From: Acuticoccus yangtzensis
GTDB taxonomy: Bacteria; Pseudomonadota; Alphaproteobacteria; Rhizobiales; Amorphaceae
DNA length: 64,000 nucleotides
Assembly (NCBI RefSeq): GCF_001927245.1
Contig: NZ_MJUX01000006.1
Coordinates: 186,001 to 250,000 of the forward strand
Direction: 5' to 3'
Position numbers and translations under genes: made by a program. Numbering within the stretch: position 1 is the first letter of the stretch; every line of letters starts with the position of its first letter. A model generated the notes under the pieces. It ran no database searches, was not told the origin of the DNA, and saw only the letters and a list, made by a program, of their open reading frames with translations. Positions 29,941-38,524 of this stretch are shown piece by piece.

Positions 29941-32900
29941 TCAGAGCCTGTCTGCTATGATCCTGAAGCGTACGCCCACCTCCGGCGATATGGTGCCGCC
30001 CTTCGGATCGCTGCTCGCGCCGACCTTGTAGTCGAGCCGGCGCAGCGCCGTGCCGCCCTCGGCCACCGCCCGGTCGCCGTCGATGTCGAGGCTGAAGGTA
30101 AGCTCCACCCGCCGCACCACACCGCGCAGGGTGAAGGGCCCCTCCGCCGCGTAGGTGGCCTCGCCGGTCCGGCGGATCGTCTCGGACGTGAAGGTTGCCG
30201 GGACGCCTGATGCGGCGGCCAGCCCGTCCGGCCCTGTAATCTGCGACAGCGAGAGGTCTCCGGTGGCGATCAGCGCGCTGTCGAGGTCGACGCTGACGGC
30301 GATCGACGACGCGGCGAGGTCGTCCGGGTCGAAGGCGATGCTCGCGGAGAACTCCTCGAACTGGCCGACGACCTGGGCGGACTGGTAGCCGAACGCAAAC
30401 GCCAGCGTGCTCTGTTCGGGGGCCAAGGCCCATTGCGACACGCCGGCGGCCTCCGGCGCGGCCTCTACGGCGGCGACCGTCTCTGGGGCTGCGGCCGGAG
30501 CTTGCGCCGGAGCACGAGCCGCCTCCGCGTCCGTGCCCGCGTCCGCCTCCAGGTCCGCGTCCGCTGCCATGGCCGCATCGTCCTGCGAGGCCGACGCGGC
30601 CGCGGGATCGACAGGGCCGGCGGCCGGCGCGGGATCAGCGACCGGCCCAGGATCGCCAGCCGGCGCGACATCGGCGCTTGGTGCGGGACCGCCGGCCGGT
30701 GCGGGTTCGGTTCCCGGCGCGGGTTCGGTGGCCGGTGCGAGTTCGGTTGCCGGTGCGGGTTCGTTGGCTGATGCGGGTTCGGTGGCCGATGCTGGTTCGG
30801 TGGCCGATGCGGGTTCGGTTGCCGGCGCCAGATCCGCGGCCGGTGCGGCTACCATCACCTCGGGCCCGTCGTCCGCGACGGCGGCATCGCGCGCTTCGGC
30901 GGTCTGCGGCACGTCGGCAGCTCGCGGTGCGAGGGCGGGGGCCTCGTCCGTCATCTCGTCGACGGACGGCATTTCGGCATCCGACCCATCCGTCACGCTG
31001 CCGGGTGGCGGATCCATGGTCGCCACCACGGCGGCGGCCACTTCCGGCTCACTCGGCTCCGCTGTTTCGAGTGCGGGAGCCTCGTCCGGTGCCACGGCCT
31101 CCGGTGTGACGGGCTCGGCAGAAGCGTCCATTTCGGCCACCACCGCGGCGGCAGACTCCGGCTCCCTCGGCTCGGCAGTTTGCAAGGCGGGAGCCTCGTC
31201 CGGTGCCTCGGCCTCCGGGGCGGCGTGCTCGGCGGCGGGATCCATCTCGGCCACCACCGCGGCGGACGCCTCCGGCTCGCTCGGCTCGGCAGCTTCCAAC
31301 GCCGGAGCCTCTTCCGGTGCCTCGGCGTCCGGCACGGCGGGCTCGGCGGCGGGATCCATCTCGGCCACCACCGCGGCGGACGCCTCCGGCTCGCTCGACT
31401 CGGCAGTTTCCAAGGCCGGAACCTCGTCCGGTGCCTCGGCCGCCGGTGCGGCGGGCTCGGCAGCGGTGTCCATGTCCGCCACGACGGCGGCGGTCGGCTC
31501 GGCCTCGCTCGGCTCAGCTGTTTCCAGCGCCGGGGCCTCGTCTGTCGCGTCAGCCTCCGGCGTGGCGGGCTCGGCGGCGGGATCTACCTCGGCGATCACC
31601 GCGGCGGACGCCTCGGTATCGCTCGGCTCGGCAGCTTCCAACCCCGGAACCTCGTCCGGTGCCTCGGCCTCCGGGGCGGCCGGTTCGGCGGCGGGATCCA
31701 TCTCGGTCACCACTGCGGCGGACGCCTCCGGCTCGCTCGGCTCGGCAGTTTCCAAGGCCGGAACCTCGTCCGGTGCCTCGGCCTCCGGGGCGGCGGGCTC
31801 GGCAGCGGCGTCCATGTCCGCCACCACGGCGGCGCCGGTTTCGGCCTCACTCGGCTCGGCTGTTTCCAACGCCGGAGTCTCGTCTGTCGCTTCAGCCTCC
31901 GGGGCGGCGGGGTCCGCCTCGGCGACCACGGCGGCCGCCGGCTCGGAGTCGCTCGGCTCGGCCGTCTCCAGCGTCGGGGCTTCGTCCGGGGCCTCGGCCT
32001 CCGGAGCGGCGGGTTCGCCGGCGGGATCCGCCTCGGCGATGACGGTGGCGGCGGGCTCGGGCTCACTCGGCTCGGCCGTCTCCAGCGCCGGGGCCTCGTC
32101 CGGCGTCGCGGCCTCCGGGGAGGCGGCAGCGGCCTGCGGGGCCGTGGCAGGCGCCGCGGCTACCGGCGCTTCCGCAGCGGGGCCCGTCGCCAAGCCCGGC
32201 ACGGCGGACGACCAGTCGAACCCGCCCGCACCGGCGGAGGCGCCGTCCGTCACCGCAGCATCCGCGAGCCCTCCGGGTGCGATCGCGGCACCCGATGCCA
32301 GAACGCTGCCCTGGTCGGGCGACACGCCCCCAAAAAGCTCACCCGACGATGCCCGCGCCTCACGCGCATTATGGCGCGCGATCCCGGCCGAACCGATGAT
32401 CACGCCGCCCACGACGAGCGTCGTCACCACCGTGGTCGCATGGCCGTAGGCGTTGCGCGGCCCGTCCCCTCCGGACACCGGCAGCATGCGCCTCAGATAG
32501 GCCTTGTCCGCCAGATGATGCTTCACCGCGCCCGCGATGTGGAGGAGCACAAGGACACCCATCGCATAGGCCAGAATCTCGTGGGTCTCTGCAGCGATAC
32601 CTTCGACGAGCTCACGGCTCTGCGCCCCCAGCGCGCCGAGGCCCGGCAGATGCGGCCACGGCAGCCAGGTTTGACCGTAGAGGATCGTCTCGATCTGGAT
32701 CGGCGACACGGTGATCACCACCCAGCCCGCCAGAGGGATCGCGAGAAGGAGGACATAGAAGGCCTTGTGCACGACGCCGGCGATCACGCGGTCCCGCCGG
32801 CTGACGCTGGCCGGCTCGACCGGCGGCGGATTGAACACCCGCCACACGATCCGCGCCACGGTGAGGAGCAGCACGGTCGCGCCCAGGCTCTTGTGGAGCT

Positions 32901-33063
32901 GGAACAGCCAATATTGCGTCGGCGATCCGGCCGAAACGAGCGCACCCATCGCCCAACCGCCGGCGATCTGAGCGATCACCAGAAACGCAATCGACCAGTG
33001 CAGCAGGATCGCGACCGTGGTGTAGCGCGAGGCCTTGAAAGGGGGAACGGTGGTTGTCGGCAC
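29941..33063 (-). CDS. Cytochrome b561 fused through a long repeat linker to a YceI domain
   Basis: This 1040-residue protein combines a di-haem cytochrome b561 domain and a YceI domain. The first 190 residues hold four membrane helices with haem ligands expected at His22, His57, His161 and His175. A further hydrophobic segment lies near 200-220. Then comes a linker of over 600 residues rich in Ala, Glu and Pro, with ten copies of a 38-residue acidic repeat and an array of six-residue EPASAT-like repeats. The last 175 residues form a YceI lipocalin-like domain, which in other proteins binds isoprenoid quinones. The GTG at 33063 (PTTTVPPFKASRYTTVAILLHW) fits the family start; an ATG at 33114 is in frame. 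The preceding gene encodes a free YceI protein. A quinone-linked electron-transfer role in the periplasm is inferred. Confidence 0.88.
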   Translation of the reverse strand: MPTTTVPPFKASRYTTVAILLHWSIAFLVIAQIAGGWAMGALVSAGSPTQYWLFQLHKSLGATVLLLTVARIVWRVFNPPPVEPASVSRRDRVIAGVVHKAFYVLLLAIPLAGWVVITVSPIQIETILYGQTWLPWPHLPGLGALGAQSRELVEGIAAETHEILAYAMGVLVLLHIAGAVKHHLADKAYLRRMLPVSGGDGPRNAYGHATTVVTTLVVGGVIIGSAGIARHNAREARASSGELFGGVSPDQGSVLASGAAIAPGGLADAAVTDGASAGAGGFDWSSAVPGLATGPAAEAPVAAAPATAPQAAAASPEAATPDEAPALETAEPSEPEPAATVIAEADPAGEPAAPEAEAPDEAPTLETAEPSDSEPAAAVVAEADPAAPEAEATDETPALETAEPSEAETGAAVVADMDAAAEPAAPEAEAPDEVPALETAEPSEPEASAAVVTEMDPAAEPAAPEAEAPDEVPGLEAAEPSDTEASAAVIAEVDPAAEPATPEADATDEAPALETAEPSEAEPTAAVVADMDTAAEPAAPAAEAPDEVPALETAESSEPEASAAVVAEMDPAAEPAVPDAEAPEEAPALEAAEPSEPEASAAVVAEMDPAAEHAAPEAEAPDEAPALQTAEPREPESAAAVVAEMDASAEPVTPEAVAPDEAPALETAEPSEPEVAAAVVATMDPPPGSVTDGSDAEMPSVDEMTDEAPALAPRAADVPQTAEARDAAVADDGPEVMVAAPAADLAPATEPASATEPASATEPASANEPAPATELAPATEPAPGTEPAPAGGPAPSADVAPAGDPGPVADPAPAAGPVDPAAASASQDDAAMAADADLEADAGTDAEAARAPAQAPAAAPETVAAVEAAPEAAGVSQWALAPEQSTLAFAFGYQSAQVVGQFEEFSASIAFDPDDLAASSIAVSVDLDSALIATGDLSLSQITGPDGLAAASGVPATFTSETIRRTGEATYAAEGPFTLRGVVRRVELTFSLDIDGDRAVAEGGTALRRLDYKVGASSDPKGGTISPEVGVRFRIIADRL
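30690..30830. repeat. 18-bp coding repeats (six-residue EPASAT-like units)
   Basis: About seven or eight tandem 18-base units encode variants of T-E-P-A-S/P-A within the linker of the b561-YceI fusion, on the minus strand. Copies differ at one to three bases. They lie downstream (towards the YceI domain) of the 114-bp repeats. Confidence 0.8.
31005..32120. repeat. Ten 114-bp coding repeats (38-residue acidic units)
   Basis: Minus-strand units encode PEAEAPDEVPALETAEPSEP followed by EASAAVVAEMDPAAEPAA with variation; ten copies can be counted, one of them four residues shorter. The frame is kept throughout, and changes are mostly conservative, which indicates that the repeats are translated and selected. 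Such arrays expand and contract readily, so copy number probably differs between strains. Confidence 0.9.
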
Positions 33064-33275
33064 GGGGCACTCAACTCCACATCGGCCGCGCACGGCCTCG
33101 AACAATGGCCGCATGCGGCGCTCGGAACATCGGCACGGCCCGACGCGCTCGGACCACCCCACTCATCGCACAAAGTCCGCTCCGGGCCACCGTCGACGGC
33201 GCCCGAAGCGGAGTCGCATCATGCCGGCAAAGCTTTGCCAACTGGTTTGCCCGCGCCGCAACGGCGCCGGACAGA

Positions 33276-33884
33276 TTATTGTGGCAGGAATTCGGCCTGA
33301 ATTTCGATCGACACCGCGTCGGACACCGGGCCGAGCAGGCCTTCGTTGCCCCACTGCGAACGGTTCAGCGTGCCGGTAGCCGAGATGCCGAAGGCCGGAA
33401 CGCCCGCCATCGGGTGGTTGGCCGCCTGGTTCAGCGTCGCCTGCAGCGTAACGGGGTGCGTCTGACCGGCGATGGTCAGGTCACCGGTGATCTCGGCCGT
33501 GTTCTCGCCCGTCACCTCGATGCCGGTGGAGACGAAGGTGATTTCCGGATACTCGGCCGTGTTCATGAACATCGCCGACTCGATCTCGCCGTCGAAATCG
33601 GTCTCGTTCGGATGGCCCGTGGTCACCCCCTGGCCGTCGACCGTCACGTTCAGGCTCGACTGGGCGACGTCGTCCGCGTCGAGTTCCACCGTCGCCGCGA
33701 TGCCGCCGCGGGCGAAGGAGCCGGTGTAGGTCGAAAATCCGAGGTGGCTCACCTTCCACAGGATCGACGTGTGGGTCGGGTCGTTGACGTAGGTGCCGGA
33801 CGGGATGTCCAGCGTCTCGGCCATGGCCGGGGCGGCGAGGCCGAAGGTGACGGCAGCGGCGGCCGCAGCGAGGAAATGGCGCAT
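33276..33884 (-). CDS. Periplasmic YceI family protein
   Basis: The 202-residue protein has a signal peptide (ending LAAPAMA) and one YceI domain: TYVNDPTHTSILWKVSHLGF at the start, then GHPNETDFDGEI and the C-terminal GLLGPVSDAVSIEIQAEF strand. Family members bind polyisoprenoid chains such as quinones in a lipocalin-like barrel. GGAGA stands five bases before ATG 33884. It lies 212 bases upstream of the b561-YceI fusion on the same strand, so the pair probably acts together. Confidence 0.93.
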   Translation of the reverse strand: MRHFLAAAAAAVTFGLAAPAMAETLDIPSGTYVNDPTHTSILWKVSHLGFSTYTGSFARGGIAATVELDADDVAQSSLNVTVDGQGVTTGHPNETDFDGEIESAMFMNTAEYPEITFVSTGIEVTGENTAEITGDLTIAGQTHPVTLQATLNQAANHPMAGVPAFGISATGTLNRSQWGNEGLLGPVSDAVSIEIQAEFLPQ

Positions 33885-34144
33885 CTCAGTCTCCAGGTGT
33901 CGGTGACGCGGCACGTCACCTGCGGTGTGAACATGGGGCGCGGGACCGTCCCCGCGCCGACCGCGCAACACCTAAGAGATTGGATTTGCGCCGAAAGAGG
34001 GCACCTTCAGGTGACCTGCGTCCCGCCGAGGTAACAAATGGGGCGATCCGCGGCATACGCCGGCGACAAAAATTTGCGTTCGCCTGCGGGATCGGGCAGA
34101 GGTCGCGCCACATGCCTGTCCCGTACAACCGAGGTGGTGAGCCT

Positions 34145-34759
34145 ATGGCCGATGTCATCGAGGCCGACGGACTTGCGATTCTGCCCGGCCGGATCACGCC
34201 CGCGGAACAGCGCGCGCTGGCCGAGGACATCCGCAAGATCATCAAGAAGGCGCCGCTGTTCCAGCCGGTCATGCCGCGCACGGGCAAACCCTTCTCGGTG
34301 GAGATGACCAATTGCGGCCCGCTCGGCTGGGTGTCGGACCGCGCCGGCTACCGCTATCAGCCCAACCACCCGGTCACCGGCCGCCCCTGGCCGGCGATCC
34401 CCGAGCGCCTGGTGAAGCTGTGGCAGGACCTCGGCGCCCCGGCCGAGCCGGAAGCCTGCCTCGTCAACATCTACGCCGAGGGTGCCCGCCTCGGCATGCA
34501 CCAGGACCGCGACGAAGCGACCTTCGACGCACCCGTCGTCTCCGTCTCGCTGGGCGACACGGCCGTCTTCCGCCTCGGCGGGACCGAGCGGCGCGGCCCG
34601 ACACGCTCCGTACGCCTCGCATCCGGCGACGTCGTCGTGTTCGGCGGACCGTCGCGCCTCATCTATCACGGTATCGACAGGGTGCTGTCCGGCTCCTCCC
34701 GCCTTATCGACGGGGGCGGGCGCATCAATCTCACGCTGCGGCGCGTCAACCCGTTCTGA
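34145..34759 (+). CDS. alkB: AlkB-type 2-oxoglutarate/Fe(II) dioxygenase
   Basis: The 204-residue enzyme matches AlkB, which reverses 1-methyladenine and 3-methylcytosine lesions in DNA or RNA by oxidative demethylation. The iron ligands are His119 and Asp121 in MHQDRDE and His175 in IYHGIDR. The 2-oxoglutarate arginines are Arg193 and Arg199 in RINLTLR. The lesion-recognition loop PFSVEMTNCGPLGWVSD is present. ATG 34145 follows GGTGGTGAG; an ATG at 34112 is in frame. It is divergent from the yceI gene, and the adaptive-response regulator Ada is not nearby. Confidence 0.94.
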   Translation: MADVIEADGLAILPGRITPAEQRALAEDIRKIIKKAPLFQPVMPRTGKPFSVEMTNCGPLGWVSDRAGYRYQPNHPVTGRPWPAIPERLVKLWQDLGAPAEPEACLVNIYAEGARLGMHQDRDEATFDAPVVSVSLGDTAVFRLGGTERRGPTRSVRLASGDVVVFGGPSRLIYHGIDRVLSGSSRLIDGGGRINLTLRRVNPF

Positions 34760-34763
34760 CGGC

Positions 34764-35402
34764 TCACATATTGGCGGCGAGAAGACCCGGCATCGCCACC
34801 ATGTTGACGATGACGTGGCCGACGATCGGCCACCCCACCGCCCCGGTCCAGAAGGCGGCGACGGCCCAGACCGTCCCCAGCACCGCCGTCCCGAAGACGA
34901 CGGTGACGGCGCTTTCGCCGAAGGTGACGCCCGCCGCCAGCATCAACGGGATGTGCCACAGCGCGAACAGCCACACGCCCACCGCCTGGATCAACGGATT
35001 GCGCCGCGCCACCGAAAGATAGGCCCCGCGCCATGCGAATTCCTCAAGCGGCGCATTGATGAAGGCGAGCAGCGCGCCGAGGGCGAGAAGCTCCAGCGGC
35101 ACGTCGGCGAGCCCCTTCGTCAGCCCATAAGCCACATAGGAAAGCGCCTGCACCAGCACGACGACCGGCACCCACACGGCCCGGCCGACACGCAGCGACA
35201 TCCCTCGCGCGAACGCGCCCGACAGCAAGCCGACAGGCACGCAGAACAACACCCAATAAAGCGCCAGAACGGTCAGATAGCCGGCGAGGCCGCCGGGCCA
35301 GATCGCGGTGAGCACCGGCACCGCGACGAAGGCCGCCGCGATGAGGCCGGCCCCGGCGAGGATCAGCCGTCCCGATGTCAATCTCAGGCGGCCGGTGTCC
35401 AT
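34764..35402 (-). CDS. CPBP family intramembrane metalloprotease
   Basis: This 212-residue protein has six or seven membrane helices and the CPBP (Rce1-like, ABI) motifs: the glutamate pair EEFAWRG at 120-126, His150 in LFALWHIPLM, and His196 with Asn200 in VGHVIVNM. Members cleave membrane-bound or prenylated peptides, often as self-immunity or processing proteases. The ATG shares its A with the stop codon of tenA (TGATG), so translation is coupled. Its target is not known. Confidence 0.88.
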   Translation of the reverse strand: MDTGRLRLTSGRLILAGAGLIAAAFVAVPVLTAIWPGGLAGYLTVLALYWVLFCVPVGLLSGAFARGMSLRVGRAVWVPVVVLVQALSYVAYGLTKGLADVPLELLALGALLAFINAPLEEFAWRGAYLSVARRNPLIQAVGVWLFALWHIPLMLAAGVTFGESAVTVVFGTAVLGTVWAVAAFWTGAVGWPIVGHVIVNMVAMPGLLAANM

Positions 35403-36070
35403 CAGAGCGGCCAGTCCGCCCGGCGATAGGCCGAGTCCCAGAAGAGATATTCGAGCTGCGTCGCGGCGTTGTAGGCAGACAGCATCTTTTCGCGCGTGTC
35501 GGCGGTCGCGGCGGCGGCGGCCTCGTCGGTGGCCATCTTCATGCCGTCCACCGCCTCGTGAAAATGCGGGTCGTTGTAGGTGTCGATCCACGCTTGATAG
35601 GGATTGTTCTGCGCCGCGCGGCCGTGGATGTCGCGCCCCACTTCGGCATAGATCCAGAAGCACGGCAGCAGCGCCGCGAGCAGGATCTCGTAAGGTTCGG
35701 CGAAGGCGGTGGCGATCAGATAGGACACATAATGATGGCACGCGGGCGAAACCGGCGTGTCCGCGAAGGCGCCCGCCGTGATCCCCCACTCCTTGAAGAA
35801 CGACCCATGCAGGGCGCGCTCGACCACGATCGCCTCGCGTGCGGCGTCGGAAAATTGAACGATCCTGTCTGGATGAGGGGCCTTGGCCGCAGCGAGCGCC
35901 AACGCACGCCCGAAGCCGACGAGATAGTGCGCGTCCTGGACCATGTAGTGCTCGAACGTGTCGCGCGGCAGCGTTCCCTCGGCCAGCTCCGCGTTGAAGG
36001 GCATGGTGCGGATGGTCTCATAGGCCGCCGAATTGCGGGCCCAGGCCGTTGCGGAAAAGCCGGTCGTCAT
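35402..36070 (-). CDS. tenA: TenA family protein (thiaminase II / aminopyrimidine aminohydrolase)
   Basis: TenA salvages thiamine breakdown products by hydrolysing aminomethyl-hydroxymethylpyrimidine. The 222-residue protein is standard in length. The catalytic cysteine is Cys137 in ALLPCFWIYAEVG and the catalytic glutamate is Glu207 in QLEYLFWDSAY; the substrate tyrosine and aspartate region VQDAHYLVGFGRAL is present. No other thiamine gene adjoins it, and I found no TPP riboswitch upstream. CPBP protease translation is coupled to it by a TGATG overlap. Confidence 0.93.
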   Translation of the reverse strand: MTTGFSATAWARNSAAYETIRTMPFNAELAEGTLPRDTFEHYMVQDAHYLVGFGRALALAAAKAPHPDRIVQFSDAAREAIVVERALHGSFFKEWGITAGAFADTPVSPACHHYVSYLIATAFAEPYEILLAALLPCFWIYAEVGRDIHGRAAQNNPYQAWIDTYNDPHFHEAVDGMKMATDEAAAAATADTREKMLSAYNAATQLEYLFWDSAYRRADWPL

Positions 36071-36179
36071 AAGGCGCACATCATTCCTGTTGTGGCGGGG
36101 ATCGTCGCCGGCGCGACCATCGCGCCGACGTCCATCAGACCTCGCCGGCCGCACGCACGGCGCGGCTGAGAAGAACTTA

Positions 36180-36376
36180 TGGCCTGCCCGAAGGAGAGCA
36201 AGCCGGCAATCCGCCGCCGACCGTTGGGGCCGAACCGTGGGGGACGAAAAAGTTCGGCCCCATGGCGGAACCTTCCGCCGTCCGGCGCGTCTTCTTCATG
36301 TAGTCCTCGGTCGTCCCCCGGCCCGAGAGCGACATCCACCTTCGACAAACTGGCCGCATCTCGCGGCCATTTTTTT
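36180..36376 (+). ncRNA. Candidate plus-strand structured RNA ending in an intrinsic terminator
   Basis: Between two minus-strand genes the plus strand carries a perfect ten-pair hairpin (GGGGCCGAAC 36226-36235 / GTTCGGCCCC 36252-36261), a GGCGG/CCGCC hairpin (36264-36279) and finally a canonical terminator (36351-36376). Nine loop bases of the first hairpin (GGGGGACGA, 36239-36247) are exactly complementary to TCGTCCCCC at 36311-36319, allowing a pseudoknot. No promoter was clearly seen, so the 5' end is a guess. The opposite strand has a 40-codon open frame (36177-36299) with a GAGGA site, which is an alternative explanation. Confidence 0.35.
36351..36376 (+). terminator. Plus-strand intrinsic terminator between two minus-strand genes
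   Basis: TGGCCGC and GCGGCCA form a perfect seven-pair stem with loop ATCTC, followed by seven T. In the plus direction this is a textbook terminator, but no plus-strand gene precedes it. In the minus direction the stem is followed only by GTTTGTC, so it could also be a weak end signal for the antiporter gene whose stop is 43 bases away. Confidence 0.8.
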
Positions 36377-36411
36377 CGCCTCGCGCATCGGGCGCCCGGC
36401 GCAGCGTCGGC

Positions 36412-38196
36412 CTATGCGGTGTCGCTCTTGCCCGCCCGCGCCGCGTCGGCCAGCTCGCGCCGCCCCGCCTCGCGCTGATCTTCGATCAACGAGTGGGCCG
36501 CCTCACGCGGGAAGCCGAGCGCCACCAGCGTTTCCTCGCCCATCTGCAGAGACGCCTCGAACGCCTCCAGCACCACCTCGTCGGCGCCCATGGCATAGAG
36601 CTCGCCCGCATGTGCCTTGTCGCGGGCGCGCACGACCACCGGCACCGCCAACCCCGCCTCGCGCACCAGCCGCACGACATCGGCGTTGGCCGAAGGGCTG
36701 TCCATGGTGAGAACGATGGCCCGCGCGGTGCTCACATGCGCGTTCTTCAAGACGTCGAGCCGCCGCACGTCGCCGAAATAGACGGGGAGATTGCGCTTGC
36801 GCGCCATCGTCACCGCCTTGGAGTTCATTTCCAGCGCCACGTAAGGAATGCGCCGGGCATCCAACAATGCGCCGATGGAGCGGCCGATCCGCCCGAAGCC
36901 TGCGACGATGACGTGATTGTCGGGCGCGGCCGTCTCCAGCCGGGCCGTGGAGGGAGCGTGCTCGGCCCGTGCCGGGGTCGTCAGGCGGTCGGTCAGCTTC
37001 TGAATGAGGCCGGACGTCGCGGTCGTCAGCGCCATCGCCACGCCCGCCGAAACCACCAAAAGCCGCGCGATGTCCTCCGGAACCACGCCCAGCGTGTAGG
37101 CGAGCGACAGGCCGACGAGCGAAAACTCGCCGATCTGCGCAAGCATCAGCCCGCTTTCCACGGCGACCGGAAGGGACTGCCGGAACGCGAGCGCCAGAAG
37201 CATGATCACCACCGCCTTGATCAGCGACACGGCGATGATGATACCGACCAGCGCCAGCGGCGATTGAAGGACGATCGCCGGGTCGATCGTCATCCCCACC
37301 GAAAGGAAGAAAAGGCCGAGCAGCAGGCCCTTGAAGGGTGCGATCTCCACCTCGAGCTGGTGCGAAAATTCCGTGTCGGCGAAGACGAGACCGGCGAGGA
37401 AGGCGCCGAGCGCCATCGACAGCCCAGCGATGGAGGTGGCCTCCGCCGTGCCGATGATGACGAGAAGCGCCGCCGCGGTGAACATGTCCCGGTCCTGCCG
37501 CGCGCCGATGAAGCGCAGCACCGGCGCGAGAATCCGCCGCCCGGCCAGGAGGATGGCCGTGATCATCACCGCCGCGAGAGCGAGGCTCTGGGCCAGGTGC
37601 ATGGCGATGCTTGTCTCCCCCGCCGACGCCATGGACGAGATGACGAGGAGCACCGGAACGACGGCGATGTCCTGCATCAAGAGGATCGAGAACATCACCT
37701 GCCCCGAGGGCGAGGCGAGGCGTCCGGCGCTGATGAGAAGCTGCACGACGATGGCGGTGGACGACAAGGCGAGGGCCGCGCCGACCGCCACCGCCGCCTC
37801 GACGCCGAGCCCCGCCGCGATCCCCGCGCAGGTCAACGCCGCCGCGGTGAGGACGACCTGGAGCCCGCCGAGGCCGAACACCAGCCGGCGCATCGCCCAC
37901 AGGCGCGGGGCCGACAGCTCCAGTCCGATGAGGAAGAGGAGGAAGACCACACCGAGCTCGGCGATCGAATGGACGCCCTCGGTGTCGGTGATGGTGAAGG
38001 CCGAGACCGGGACGCCGAACACGCTGTCGCCCAGCTGGGCGATGCCGTAGGGGCCGACCGCCACACCGGCCAGCAGATAGCCCAGGATCGTATTCAGGCC
38101 GAAGCGCTGAAGGATCGGGACCACGAGCCCGGCCAGCGCGAGAAAGATGGTCGCTTCCTTGAGAAATGGAATGCCGTGCGCGACTTCGCCTTCCAT
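36412..38196 (-). CDS. CPA2-family cation:proton antiporter, KefB/KefC-like
   Basis: The 594-residue protein has twelve or so membrane helices (about 5-385) followed by a cytoplasmic TrkA-N domain (about 420-540) with the Rossmann motif VAGFGRIGRSIG. Conserved antiporter features are LLFLIGLELS, the VQLLISAGRL region and the QDIAVVP motif. It would exchange K+ (or Na+) for protons. The typical Kef glutathione-binding residues cannot be confirmed, so YbaL- or RosB-like function is possible. AGGAG lies five bases before ATG 38196. It is divergent from trkH, making a K+ efflux and uptake pair. Confidence 0.92.
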   Translation of the reverse strand: MEGEVAHGIPFLKEATIFLALAGLVVPILQRFGLNTILGYLLAGVAVGPYGIAQLGDSVFGVPVSAFTITDTEGVHSIAELGVVFLLFLIGLELSAPRLWAMRRLVFGLGGLQVVLTAAALTCAGIAAGLGVEAAVAVGAALALSSTAIVVQLLISAGRLASPSGQVMFSILLMQDIAVVPVLLVISSMASAGETSIAMHLAQSLALAAVMITAILLAGRRILAPVLRFIGARQDRDMFTAAALLVIIGTAEATSIAGLSMALGAFLAGLVFADTEFSHQLEVEIAPFKGLLLGLFFLSVGMTIDPAIVLQSPLALVGIIIAVSLIKAVVIMLLALAFRQSLPVAVESGLMLAQIGEFSLVGLSLAYTLGVVPEDIARLLVVSAGVAMALTTATSGLIQKLTDRLTTPARAEHAPSTARLETAAPDNHVIVAGFGRIGRSIGALLDARRIPYVALEMNSKAVTMARKRNLPVYFGDVRRLDVLKNAHVSTARAIVLTMDSPSANADVVRLVREAGLAVPVVVRARDKAHAGELYAMGADEVVLEAFEASLQMGEETLVALGFPREAAHSLIEDQREAGRRELADAARAGKSDTA

Positions 38197-38524
38197 CGGA
38201 TCTCCTGAGCATCTGGACCGGGGCGATCCGTGCCGCAGCACCGGACCGCGGGTGCGGACGATGGGCGCAAGCCTAGGCGATGCGCGAACGCTTTGTCCCC
38301 GGTCGCCGCGCCAAAGTCCAATATTCGTCGGCGAAATCGGCGGCTTGAGAGCCGGGCCGGGCGGCGCCCTTGCGCTCAGCACCGCGTCCGCCGGGCGATG
38401 TGACCTCGCAGTCACGGCGCGCCACCGAATGCGCCCCGCGGCGCCGTCACCGCTTTATCCGCTATCGGGCTTGGCCTATCGCGGCCATCTTGACCTGTCG
38501 CCGAGTGAAAAGGGCTGAGCCTCT
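38197..38524. other. Divergent promoter region between antiporter and trkH
   Basis: This 328-base region separates two divergent K+ transport genes and must hold both promoters. No clear -35/-10 boxes or operators were found. Open frames within it are GC-composition artefacts without ribosome sites. Confidence 0.4.

Noticed and set aside
30407-32449. Long plus-strand open frame of 680 codons across the b561-YceI gene
   Set aside because: It is the mirror of a GC-rich repeat coding region; the Ser/Gly/Ala-only translation has no domain, and the minus-strand frame has recognised domains at both ends.
36071-36200. TPP riboswitch for tenA, suggested by CTGAGA at about 36165
   Set aside because: The sequence is on the strand opposite to tenA and the second conserved box (ACCTGAT-like) is absent.
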